From JBBQXK01 sp038251625 (GTDB lineage: Bacteria > Pseudomonadota > Alphaproteobacteria > Rhodobacterales > Rhodobacteraceae): a stretch of DNA of 46,663 nucleotides. Position numbers and translations under genes: made by a program. Below are positions 1 through 7,488 of the stretch, piece by piece (position 1 is the stretch's first letter; every line of letters starts with the position of its first letter). The DNA lies in the NCBI GenBank assembly GCA_038251625.1, contig JBBSBE010000016.1, positions 1-46,663 of the forward strand, written 5' to 3'. The notes beneath the pieces were generated by a model. It made no database searches, was not told the origin of the DNA, and was given only the letters and a program-made list of their open reading frames with translations.

Positions 1-2413
1 ATTCACCCTCTCCTGGCTTCGCGACCATCTGGATACGCAGGCCCCGCTTGATGACATCCTGACCGCGCTCACCGACCTCGGGCACGAGGTTGAGGGCGTG
101 GAAGACCCTGCAGCCATCCTTGGCGCGTTCCGCATCGTCCGCGTGATCGAGGCGACCCAGCACCCCAACGCGGATCGCCTCCGCGTCTGCCGGGTGGAAA
201 CCTTTCCGCAAGGTCCCGGCACCGCGCCGGTCGAGGTGCAGGTGGTCTGCGGTGCGCCAAACGCCCGCACCGGCCTTGTGGGCGTCTTTGCGCCCCCCGG
301 CACGCATGTTCCTGGCACCGGGGTCGATCTCAAGCCCGGCGTGATCCGGGGCGTCGAAACCAACGGCATGCTGTGCTCGGAACGCGAGTTGATGATTTCC
401 GAGGATCACGACGGCATCATCGACCTGCCCGCCGATGCCCCCTTGGGCGCGCGCTTCATCGACTATCGCGGCCTTGCCGACCCGATGATCTTCGTCAAGA
501 TCACCCCCAACCGCCCCGATGCGCTGGGTGTGCGCGGCCTTGCGCGCGACCTTGCCGCACGTGGGGTCGGCACGCTGAAGCCTTTGCCCATCCCGGCGAT
601 CACGGGCGCCTTCCCCTGCCCGATCCCCGTCGCAATCGACCCGGCGCTCCGGGCCAAGGGCTGCCCGCTCTTCGCCGGTCGCCTGATCCGGGGCGTCACC
701 AACGGCCCATCCCCCGCCTGGCTGCAGGCCCGCCTGCGTGCCATCGGCCTGCGGCCCATCTCGGCGCTGGTGGATATCACCAACCTTTTCACCATCGGCC
801 TCAACCGCCCGCTGCATGTGTTCGATGCCGCCCGCGTCAAGGGCACCCTGCGCATCCATCCCGCGAAAGGCGGCGAAACCCTGCTGGCGCTCGATACCCG
901 CACCTACACCCTCGCGCCCGGCATGATGCTCATCTCCGATGACAACGGCCCCGAAAGCCTTGCCGGGATCATGGGGGGCGAGCAGTCCGGCGTGACGCCC
1001 GATACGACCGACGTGTTCCTCGAAAGCGCCTATTGGGACCCGATCACCATTGCCGCCGCCGGCCGCGCGCTGAAGATCAATTCCGACGCCCGCTACCGGT
1101 TCGAGCGGGGGGTGGACCCTGCGTTCACCCTGCCGGGGCTCGACCTTGCGACGCAGATGATCCTTGATCTTTGCGGTGGCGAAGCCTCGGACCTCGCCAT
1201 CGACGGCGCGGTGCCCGATACCACGCGCACCTACCGCTTCGATCCCGCCCGCGCGATCTCGCTCGTCGGCATGGACATCCCCGAAGCCGCACAGCGCGCC
1301 ACGCTGGCCGCCCTCGGCTTCACGATTGCGGGCGACCGGGTCACGCCGCCCACATGGCGCCCCGATGTGCAGGGCGATGCCGATCTTGTGGAAGAGGTGG
1401 CCCGTGTCGCCTCGCTCGCCAAACTGCAGGGCAAGCCGCTCGCGCGCCCCGCGCCCGGCGTCCCGCGCCCGATCCTGACGCCCGCGCAAACCCGCGAACG
1501 CGCTGCCCGCCGCACCCTCGCGGCGCTTGGCTACAACGAATGCCTCACCTACAGCTTCATCCCCGAAGACCACGCTGCAGCCTTCGGCACCGGCACCGAT
1601 GCGGTACGCGTCGACAATCCGATCTCGTCCGAGATGACGCACCTGCGCCCCGATCTCCTGCCCGGCCTTCTGGCCGCAGCCGCCCGCAATCAGGCGCGCG
1701 GGTTCATGGATCTGGCCCTCTTCGAGGTGGGCCCCGTCTTTGCGGGCGGCGAACCCGGCGAGCAGGCGACGATGGCCACCGGCCTGCTGGTCGGGGCCGC
1801 CGCCGCGCGCGATCCCCACAGCTCGCGCCGGATGGTGGACCTCTATGACGCCAAGGCGGATGCCGAGGCCGTGCTTGCGGCCCTTGGCGCGCCGGCGCGC
1901 GCGCAGGTCACCCGCAAGCTCGATGCCTGGTGGCACCCCGGGCGGGCGGGCAGCATCGCGCTCGGGCCGAACCGCATGGCCACCTTCGGTGAGGTTCACC
2001 CCCGCATCCTTGCGGCCTTCGATGTGAAAGGCCCTGCCGTGGCCTTCACCGTTCACCCCGACGCCGTGCCTCAGCCGAAGTCGAAAACCCCCACCCGCCC
2101 CGCGCTGGCGCTGTCGGACTATCAGCCCGTTGAACGCGATTTCGCCTTCGTGGTGGATGCGCGCACCGAGGCGCTGGTCGCCGTCAATGCGGCCATCGGC
2201 GCCGACAAGGTGCTGATCGAAAGCGTGCGCGTGTTCGACCAGTTCGCGGGCGAAAAGGCCGAGGCGCAGATGGGGGCGGGCAATAAGTCCATCGCCCTCA
2301 CCGTCCGCCTGCAACCGCAGGACCGCACGCTGACGGAAGCCGAGATCGAGGCGGTCGCGGAGCGGGTGGTCGAGAAGGTCGAGAAAGCCACGGGCGGCAG
2401 CTTGCGTCGGTAG
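1..2413 (+). CDS. pheT: Phenylalanine-tRNA ligase beta subunit, 5'-truncated by the window edge
   Basis: Beta chain of the alpha2-beta2 phenylalanyl-tRNA synthetase, which charges tRNA-Phe in the cytoplasm. The reading frame is open from base 2 to the TAG at 2411-2413, and the residues before GTG98 (beginning FTLSWLRDHLDTQ) match the usual PheT N-terminus, so GTG98 is not the start. The true start should lie only a few codons upstream. About 803 residues are visible, the usual full length. The N-terminal tRNA-binding OB domain (motif HPNADRLRVCRVE), the central B3/B4 and B5 regions (motif FERGVDP) and the C-terminal anticodon-binding FDX-ACB domain (YQPVERDFAFVVD) are all present. pheS is normally just upstream and is outside the window. 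The family assignment is secure. Confidence 0.97.
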   Translation, partial: FTLSWLRDHLDTQAPLDDILTALTDLGHEVEGVEDPAAILGAFRIVRVIEATQHPNADRLRVCRVETFPQGPGTAPVEVQVVCGAPNARTGLVGVFAPPGTHVPGTGVDLKPGVIRGVETNGMLCSERELMISEDHDGIIDLPADAPLGARFIDYRGLADPMIFVKITPNRPDALGVRGLARDLAARGVGTLKPLPIPAITGAFPCPIPVAIDPALRAKGCPLFAGRLIRGVTNGPSPAWLQARLRAIGLRPISALVDITNLFTIGLNRPLHVFDAARVKGTLRIHPAKGGETLLALDTRTYTLAPGMMLISDDNGPESLAGIMGGEQSGVTPDTTDVFLESAYWDPITIAAAGRALKINSDARYRFERGVDPAFTLPGLDLATQMILDLCGGEASDLAIDGAVPDTTRTYRFDPARAISLVGMDIPEAAQRATLAALGFTIAGDRVTPPTWRPDVQGDADLVEEVARVASLAKLQGKPLARPAPGVPRPILTPAQTRERAARRTLAALGYNECLTYSFIPEDHAAAFGTGTDAVRVDNPISSEMTHLRPDLLPGLLAAAARNQARGFMDLALFEVGPVFAGGEPGEQATMATGLLVGAAAARDPHSSRRMVDLYDAKADAEAVLAALGAPARAQVTRKLDAWWHPGRAGSIALGPNRMATFGEVHPRILAAFDVKGPAVAFTVHPDAVPQPKSKTPTRPALALSDYQPVERDFAFVVDARTEALVAVNAAIGADKVLIESVRVFDQFAGEKAEAQMGAGNKSIALTVRLQPQDRTLTEAEIEAVAERVVEKVEKATGGSLRR

Positions 2414-2417
2414 GGTG

Positions 2418-2468
2418 GGTCTGACCCACCCTGCGACCCGGCATGTAGCGTGGGTGCACCCACGCTAC
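2418..2468. terminator. Two inverted repeats between convergent pheT and M15 gene
   Basis: Directly after pheT an 8-bp stem with a 3-base loop can form (GGGTGGGT-CTG-ACCCACCC). It is followed at 2445-2468 by a perfect 24-base palindrome with half-site GTAGCGTGGGTG. The palindrome covers the stop codon of the convergent M15-like gene. The position between two converging genes suggests bidirectional termination, although there is no T-run. GTAGGGTGGGT-type palindromes are, from memory, frequent between genes in Rhodobacterales, so this may also be a dispersed repeat. Confidence 0.6.
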
Positions 2469-3097
2469 GTCACCGTGGGAAATCCGCCGTACCACTCCGC
2501 ATGGCTGCCCCCGTGGTTCCCCATGCCGGGCTTGGTCAGGCATCCCTTTGGCCGCACATAGCTGTCGATCCGCCGCTTCGGCACCTCATGCCAGCCGATA
2601 TTGAACGCCGCATTCCTGGGAAAGAACCACAGGTCCGAATAGGGCAGGTGGTCGTGGATCCACCAGGCCAGCCTGCGCCAGTCGTCGCCCGCGTTGTACC
2701 GGTCCGCGAACCACGGCACCACCACCGTTACCGTCGCCCCCATCAACCCCTGCGCATCGCGCCGGTCCCAGATGTGGTTGCCGAAATTCGCGTCGTTTCG
2801 CGCGCAAGAGTAGCCCGCCTTGCCCGCCCGCTGCATCGCATTGCCGAACCCGTTGACCGCGGCGCTGCGATACCCTGATCGCAGCGCGATCCGGCCAAAG
2901 GCAGCCTGCAACGGCTCCAGCAGATCCTCGCAAAGCCGCGTCCCGGCGGCGATGGCAAGATCGGGGTCGTCGGGGATGTTGGGCAGCCCGTGGAACGACG
3001 CGATTTCCGAATACAGGAACTCGCGCAGATAGAAATGCCGCGACAGGCGCACCCGTCCCAGATCGTCCAGTGCCGCCACGCTCGCCGGTTTGCGCAT
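2465..3097 (-). CDS. M15-like (D-Ala-D-Ala carboxypeptidase-type) protein
   Basis: A 210-residue protein resembling the peptidase M15 fold of VanY/M15A carboxypeptidases that trim peptidoglycan peptides. Visible support is the motif RSGYRSAAVN (residues about 71-80), a His/Asp block in NHIWDRRD, and a later GWHE that would supply the last zinc-binding His. The spacing of the His/Asp block differs from classical SxHxxGxAxD, so activity is uncertain. No signal peptide is seen, which is odd for a cell-wall enzyme. The start MRKPAS is preceded by a G-rich stretch; an in-frame ATG lies six codons upstream at 3115. The gene converges on pheT and its stop sits inside a 24-base palindrome. The frame stays open far upstream, antisense to the GMC gene, but that extension shows no family resemblance. 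Confidence 0.7.
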   Translation of the reverse strand: MRKPASVAALDDLGRVRLSRHFYLREFLYSEIASFHGLPNIPDDPDLAIAAGTRLCEDLLEPLQAAFGRIALRSGYRSAAVNGFGNAMQRAGKAGYSCARNDANFGNHIWDRRDAQGLMGATVTVVVPWFADRYNAGDDWRRLAWWIHDHLPYSDLWFFPRNAAFNIGWHEVPKRRIDSYVRPKGCLTKPGMGNHGGSHAEWYGGFPTVT

Positions 3098-3244
3098 CCC
3101 GCCCCCCCGTTGCATCCCCCGTTGCGACCGCACGCCCTGTCGGTACAGAAAACCGACGCGCGCCAGACGCGGGCGGGACGGAAACCATACGTCATTTTCC
3201 GCGCCGTCGCTTGCCGATTGGCGGCGTTGGGATAGGCTGCGGCG

Positions 3245-4849
3245 ATGGAGCATGACTACATCATCGCAGGCGGAGGGGCCGCCGGTGCCGTGCTTGCCGC
3301 GCGGCTGACCGAAGACCCGGACGTGACCGTCTGCCTGATCGAGGCGGGCGGGCAGGGCCGCGATATCATGATCCGCGCGCCCGCGCTTGTGGCAGGCATG
3401 GTGTCCGGTCGCCCCCCGATCCACAACTGGTCGTTCCACACGGTGCCGCAACCCGGCCTGAACGGGCGGCGCGGGTTTCAGCCGCGCGGCAAGGCCCTTG
3501 GCGGCTCGACCGCGATCAATGCCATGCTCTACGTGCGCGGCCACCCCGCCGATTACGACGAATGGGCCGATCTTGGCGCCGAAGGCTGGGATTGGGCCGC
3601 GTGCCGTCCGTGGTTTCTGAAGGCTGAAGGCAACGCCCGGGGCCCCGGCCCCCACCACGCAACAGATGGCCCCCTGCAGGTGGCCGACCAATCGGCCCCC
3701 CGCGCCATCAGCCATGCGTTCGTGGCGGCCTGCGGTGAATCGCAGATCCCGCAGAACGATGATTTCAATGGGGAAAAGCAGGAAGGGGCGGGCCTCTATC
3801 AGGTCATGCAATACCATTCCGGCCCCAAAAGAGGCGAGCGTTGTTCTGCCGCCGCTGCCTATCTGCACCCCAATGCCGCGCGCCCGAACCTGACGGTCCT
3901 GACCCATTCCCGCGCGGCCCGGCTGACATTCGACGGCAAACGCGCGACCGGTGTCACCCTCACCGATGGCCGCATCTTGCGCGCCCGGCGCGAGGTGATC
4001 CTGTCCGCCGGGGCGTTCGGATCGCCGCAACTGCTTCTGCTGTCCGGGATCGGGCCAGAGGATGAACTGCGCGCCCATGGCATCGCCCCGGTCCATATCC
4101 TGCCCGGCGTGGGCCGGAACCTGCAGGATCACCTCGACCATGTCCTGAACCGCCGCTCCAAACGGGCCGATGTGGTGGGGCTGAACCCCGCCGGGCTTGC
4201 GCGCCTCTTCCGCGCCGCGCTGCGCTGGCGCCGGGATGGCAGCGGGCTTTTCGCCTCGCCCATGGCCGAGGGCGGGGCGTTTGTGCATTCGCGCCAAGGG
4301 CTTGACCGCCCCGACCTGCAGATGCACTTCGTCGTGGGCTTCGTTGATGACCATATGCGCAAGATCCATCTGGGTGACGGGTTTTCGCTGCACACCTGCG
4401 TGCTGCGCCCCCATTCGCGCGGCACGGTCGGGCTGACCGATACCAACCCCAAAAGCCCACCGCGCATCGACCCTGCCTTCCTGTCCGACCCGCGTGACTT
4501 GGCCACCCTCATGGCAGGCACGCGCATCGCCGAGCGCGTGCTTGCCGCCCCCGCCCTCGCCCCTTGGGCCGGGGCGGCACTCTACCCCCATGACGGCGGC
4601 GATGCCGCCCTTGAGGCCGATATCCGCGCGCGCGCCGACACGATCTATCACCCCGTCGGCACCTGCCGCATGGGGCAGGACGATCTGGCCGTGACAGACC
4701 CGATGTTGCGGGTGCATGGGGTGCAGGGGCTACGGGTGGTGGATGCCAGCGTCATGCCGCGCCTTGTGGGCGGCAACACCACGGCGCCCACGATCATGAT
4801 CGCCGAACGCGCCGCAGCGCTGATCGCGGACCAGGGCAACCCGGCCTAG
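3245..4849 (+). CDS. GMC family FAD-dependent oxidoreductase (choline dehydrogenase-like)
   Basis: A 534-residue glucose-methanol-choline oxidoreductase. It should oxidise an alcohol to an aldehyde using FAD; the substrate cannot be read from sequence. The N-terminal dinucleotide-binding motif is GGGAAG (residues 9-14). The GMC signature 1 reads RGKALGGSTAINAMLYVRG and signature 2 begins SAGAFGSPQLLLLSGIGP. The C-terminus carries the catalytic pair, His in HPVGTCRMG and Asn in GGNTTAP. It resembles the BetA group, but no betaine aldehyde dehydrogenase or BetI regulator is adjacent, so I do not call it betA. It is divergent from the M15-like gene and overlaps the stop codon of the convergent DUF1523 gene by four bases (CTAG). 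Confidence 0.92.
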   Translation: MEHDYIIAGGGAAGAVLAARLTEDPDVTVCLIEAGGQGRDIMIRAPALVAGMVSGRPPIHNWSFHTVPQPGLNGRRGFQPRGKALGGSTAINAMLYVRGHPADYDEWADLGAEGWDWAACRPWFLKAEGNARGPGPHHATDGPLQVADQSAPRAISHAFVAACGESQIPQNDDFNGEKQEGAGLYQVMQYHSGPKRGERCSAAAAYLHPNAARPNLTVLTHSRAARLTFDGKRATGVTLTDGRILRARREVILSAGAFGSPQLLLLSGIGPEDELRAHGIAPVHILPGVGRNLQDHLDHVLNRRSKRADVVGLNPAGLARLFRAALRWRRDGSGLFASPMAEGGAFVHSRQGLDRPDLQMHFVVGFVDDHMRKIHLGDGFSLHTCVLRPHSRGTVGLTDTNPKSPPRIDPAFLSDPRDLATLMAGTRIAERVLAAPALAPWAGAALYPHDGGDAALEADIRARADTIYHPVGTCRMGQDDLAVTDPMLRVHGVQGLRVVDASVMPRLVGGNTTAPTIMIAERAAALIADQGNPA

Positions 4850-5532
4850 CGCCGGGGCTTCGATTTCCAGCTGCCGATCCAGGCCATGAACCGCCCCCAG
4901 ACGCCCCGCGCCTGCGCCTTTGCGTAATCCGCCTCGCGGTCCACCGCATCCAGCGTCTCGTTCATACGGTCGAGCGCGGGGTCCACCATCCGTTCCCGAA
5001 ACTGCGCCAGCATCCGCCAGATCATGAAGATCACGAAGGCCATGAAGGCGAAGATCACGATATTCACCCACGGGATCAGCCGCACATCCGGCCCGGCAAT
5101 CTCGGTCACCCCCACTGCATTGGGAAAGATCGAGAATATCGGCAACCGCCAGCCATAATGCGTTACCGCGACCCATGTCGGGTTGGTCTTGTCGGATTTG
5201 TAGTTGGTGGCTTCGGCCTGCAGGCTCGAGCTGTCCCATTTGAAATAGGGCGGCCAGAACCAGCCCGTATCCTCGTTGCGGTAAACCATCACGGTCTTGC
5301 CGTCAGGGAACACCGCGTCGATGTAGCGGATATCGCGCGTGGTGTTCGTTGTCTCGGCGCCGGTTCCGGTATCCTCGATCGAATAGAACATCCAGTTCGA
5401 TCCGATCGGCGTCACCTTGTTGTAGGTGTTGATGATCTGCACGATATCGCGCTGCGGCATCGTGTAATGCAGGAACGCCGCCACGAACAGCAACACGAAG
5501 ATGCGAAAGCCCCATTTGATGTAGCGCCACAT
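4846..5532 (-). CDS. DUF1523 family membrane protein
   Basis: A 228-residue protein of the DUF1523 type, common in Rhodobacterales and without known function. Residues about 7-23 form one membrane segment and residues about 164-183 (IPWVNIVIFAFMAFVIFMIW) a second. The intervening domain contains YNKVTPIGSNWMFYSIED and NEDTGWFWPPYFKWDSSSLQ and probably lies outside the cytoplasm. The tail is charged (AQFRERMVDPALDRMNE). It is the last gene of the seven-gene minus-strand operon and starts 9 bases after the preceding small membrane gene. It may be the membrane output of that operon (inference). Confidence 0.8.
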   Translation of the reverse strand: MWRYIKWGFRIFVLLFVAAFLHYTMPQRDIVQIINTYNKVTPIGSNWMFYSIEDTGTGAETTNTTRDIRYIDAVFPDGKTVMVYRNEDTGWFWPPYFKWDSSSLQAEATNYKSDKTNPTWVAVTHYGWRLPIFSIFPNAVGVTEIAGPDVRLIPWVNIVIFAFMAFVIFMIWRMLAQFRERMVDPALDRMNETLDAVDREADYAKAQARGVWGRFMAWIGSWKSKPRR

Positions 5533-5541
5533 CGCATTCTC

Positions 5542-5811
5542 CTAGTGCAAGTTCACAAGATAGGCCGTCACCGCCATCGCCGTCAGGGGCAGGATGTAGA
5601 TCAGCCACAGAAGCCGCTTCTTCAACCCCTTGTCGTAGGCTTTCATGCCTGCTTCGATATAGACCGCGCGATCCCCGTCGATCCCGCCCGCATCGAACCG
5701 CTTTTCCAGCTTCTCGCGCCGGACCGACCGGGAATAGATGCCCACCACGAAATAGATGATGGTCAGCAAGACAAGCGCCATCAGCAGAAGCCGGATCCAG
5801 CCGAAAATCAT
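5542..5811 (-). CDS. Small two-segment membrane protein of the AAA+ operon
   Basis: An 89-residue hypothetical protein with an N-terminal membrane segment (GWIRLLLMALVLLTIIYFVV) and a second near the C-terminus (LLWLIYILPLTAMAVTAYLV). A charged central loop of about 35 residues (RREKLEKRFDAGGIDGDR) separates them, giving a hairpin topology. The ATG at 5811 is chosen because GGAGG lies seven bases upstream and because it forms an ATGA overlap with the stop of the upstream gene, implying translational coupling. I do not recognise a named family. Confidence 0.75.
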   Translation of the reverse strand: MIFGWIRLLLMALVLLTIIYFVVGIYSRSVRREKLEKRFDAGGIDGDRAVYIEAGMKAYDKGLKKRLLWLIYILPLTAMAVTAYLVNLH

Positions 5812-7166
5812 CGCCGTTGCCTCCGCACCCGCCCCCATGGGCCTACCAGATCGTCCATCGGGTGGGAAGGTTTGGGCGGCGGGCGTGCCGCCTCGTCCAT
5901 TCCCGGCTCGGGGCCGAATAGGGCCAGCCGCGCCCCGGCCTTGTCTACCGCGTATTCGCGCGCCAGAAAATCAACCACATAGCCGCGCTTGCGATCAGAC
6001 CACGTGGCGTAGTCGGCGTAGAACTTTTCCTTGTGGCAGATGTAGAGTTGCCGCACGTCCAGCGGCGAAAGCTCGGCCAGCAGCATGTTCACAAGGTCGC
6101 GGTCGGCATGCGCCTTGGACCGCAGCGTGTAGAAAAACGCCGGGTGGGCCGAGGTGATCTGCGGCCAGTCGCCACCGCCTTCGACCCACCGCAACAGCGC
6201 GGCCAGCCCCTGAAACTCTTCCGGCAGCGCCGCGCCCAGCCGATGCGCGATCTTGCGCAGGTCGGCGCGGGTCGCCTGCCCCAGATCGAGGTTCAGCGCG
6301 TCTGCCGCATCCACAAGGATGAAATCCATCTTTTGCCGCAGCACGGCGGCGGTATCCATGCCCTTCGCCTCGACCACGGATTCGACAAGCGCATTCTTCA
6401 CCAGCCAGTCGGCAATCTGGTTTCTCTGCCCCAGATCCATCGTGGCGACGGGCAGCGGCCCGATCCCGTCCCGCGGCGCCACCGTTATGGCGCCCGGCAC
6501 CGGAACGGAGCGAAAGAGGTAGAGCCCGCCGAAATGCGCCGTCCAGAAATCGGGTTGTTCGAAGGTCATCGCGGGCAGGGCAATCGGCACCCGCGTCACA
6601 TCGCCCGTCTTCTTGGCAAAGCCGATCATCTCGGCGATCAGCAGGTCGTCCTGCCATCCATCCGGCTCGGCCCGGAACCGCTCGATCAGCTTCGCCAGCT
6701 TTGTGGCATCGGCCACATGCCCGCCGATGGTATCGGCCTCGACCGTCACGCGCCGGATATCGAACAGCTTCGCGGGCGATGACACTTCGTAAACCGAATT
6801 CTGCAACTCCCCCGCCACCGCATCCCGCGCCGTCAGCGCAAAAAGCTGCGCCTCGTTCTGGGTGATGAACTGGCGCAAGATGCCGCGCGAGGTGGAGAAC
6901 TTGATGTTCAGAAGCGGCGCCGCTTTCTGCGCCGTGGTCAGCAGGATGAACTGCCGGTTGCAGCCGTTGGGATTGAGGTAGAGGTCATCCCCGAATTCAT
7001 CCCCGATCTCGGGGGAATAGCCCGAGATGTCGATGTGGAAATCGGTCTGCGCGGTGGTGCGGCCGGTCAGGTGCTTCAGCGCGCGGTTATAGCGCTCGAT
7101 GAGCGCGGGGGAGGAGACTTCGACAAGGTTGCCGAACATCAGGCCGGCGGAGATGAGGCGTTTCAT
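5808..7166 (-). CDS. Conserved-looking 452-aa protein of unknown function (AAA+ operon)
   Basis: A soluble 452-residue protein without membrane segments or a signal peptide. Visible stretches include MKRLISAGLMFGNLVEVSSP, DFHIDISGYSPEIGDEFGDD and the C-terminal LYICHKEKFYADYATWSDRK. From memory this type is annotated in Rhodobacterales as a DUF family (possibly DUF6638), but I cannot confirm the number. I see no catalytic motif. It lies between two small membrane-protein genes in an operon with an AAA+ ATPase, which suggests a shared complex or process. The stop overlaps the start of the next gene (ATGA). Confidence 0.75.
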   Translation of the reverse strand: MKRLISAGLMFGNLVEVSSPALIERYNRALKHLTGRTTAQTDFHIDISGYSPEIGDEFGDDLYLNPNGCNRQFILLTTAQKAAPLLNIKFSTSRGILRQFITQNEAQLFALTARDAVAGELQNSVYEVSSPAKLFDIRRVTVEADTIGGHVADATKLAKLIERFRAEPDGWQDDLLIAEMIGFAKKTGDVTRVPIALPAMTFEQPDFWTAHFGGLYLFRSVPVPGAITVAPRDGIGPLPVATMDLGQRNQIADWLVKNALVESVVEAKGMDTAAVLRQKMDFILVDAADALNLDLGQATRADLRKIAHRLGAALPEEFQGLAALLRWVEGGGDWPQITSAHPAFFYTLRSKAHADRDLVNMLLAELSPLDVRQLYICHKEKFYADYATWSDRKRGYVVDFLAREYAVDKAGARLALFGPEPGMDEAARPPPKPSHPMDDLVGPWGRVRRQRR

Positions 7167-7185
7167 CGGCGCGATCCCCGCTCTG

Positions 7186-7488
7186 TCACGTCTGCCGCCG
7201 CTTCCAGATCACCGACCCCACGGCGGCCCCGGCGAGGAAACTTGCGATCCACATCACGGATTCATCCATCATATAGCCAAAGGCAGAGGAGATCCGACCG
7301 CTTCCATCCGGATTGACACCTGGGCTGACCTGAAAAAAGAACAACACGAAAACACCGGCCAGCGCCGGGACAACGGCGAAAGCAATACCCCAGTTTGGCC
7401 CCCAGCGCAGACAACAGACCACAGCGACGAGCAACGGCAGAATGAAGTCCGCAAGGAAAACCAGTGGATTGCCCAACAATACGCCCAT
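7186..7488 (-). CDS. Small multi-pass membrane protein of the AAA+ operon
   Basis: A 100-residue hypothetical protein that is mostly hydrophobic. Segments about PLVFLADFILPLLVAVVCCL, WGIAFAVVPALAGVFVLFFF and a C-terminal VMWIASFLAGAAVGSVIW suggest three membrane passes ending in a basic tail (KRRQT). The ATG at 7488 overlaps the stop of the upstream AAA+ gene as TGATG, with AGGGAAAGGG just upstream. A GTG one codon earlier is also possible. No family is recognised. Confidence 0.72.
   Translation of the reverse strand: MGVLLGNPLVFLADFILPLLVAVVCCLRWGPNWGIAFAVVPALAGVFVLFFFQVSPGVNPDGSGRISSAFGYMMDESVMWIASFLAGAAVGSVIWKRRQT

Noticed and set aside
98..260. GTG at 98 as the pheT start
   Set aside because: The frame continues to the window edge and the upstream residues match the PheT N-terminus, so the gene is truncated, not short.
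3098..4717. Long open frame on the minus strand extending the M15-like gene across the GMC gene
   Set aside because: It is antisense to a clearly real gene, low in recognisable motifs, and explained by GC-rich codon bias. A good start exists at 3097.
3245..4849. Calling the GMC oxidoreductase betA
   Set aside because: The family includes many alcohol dehydrogenases and no betaine pathway genes are adjacent.
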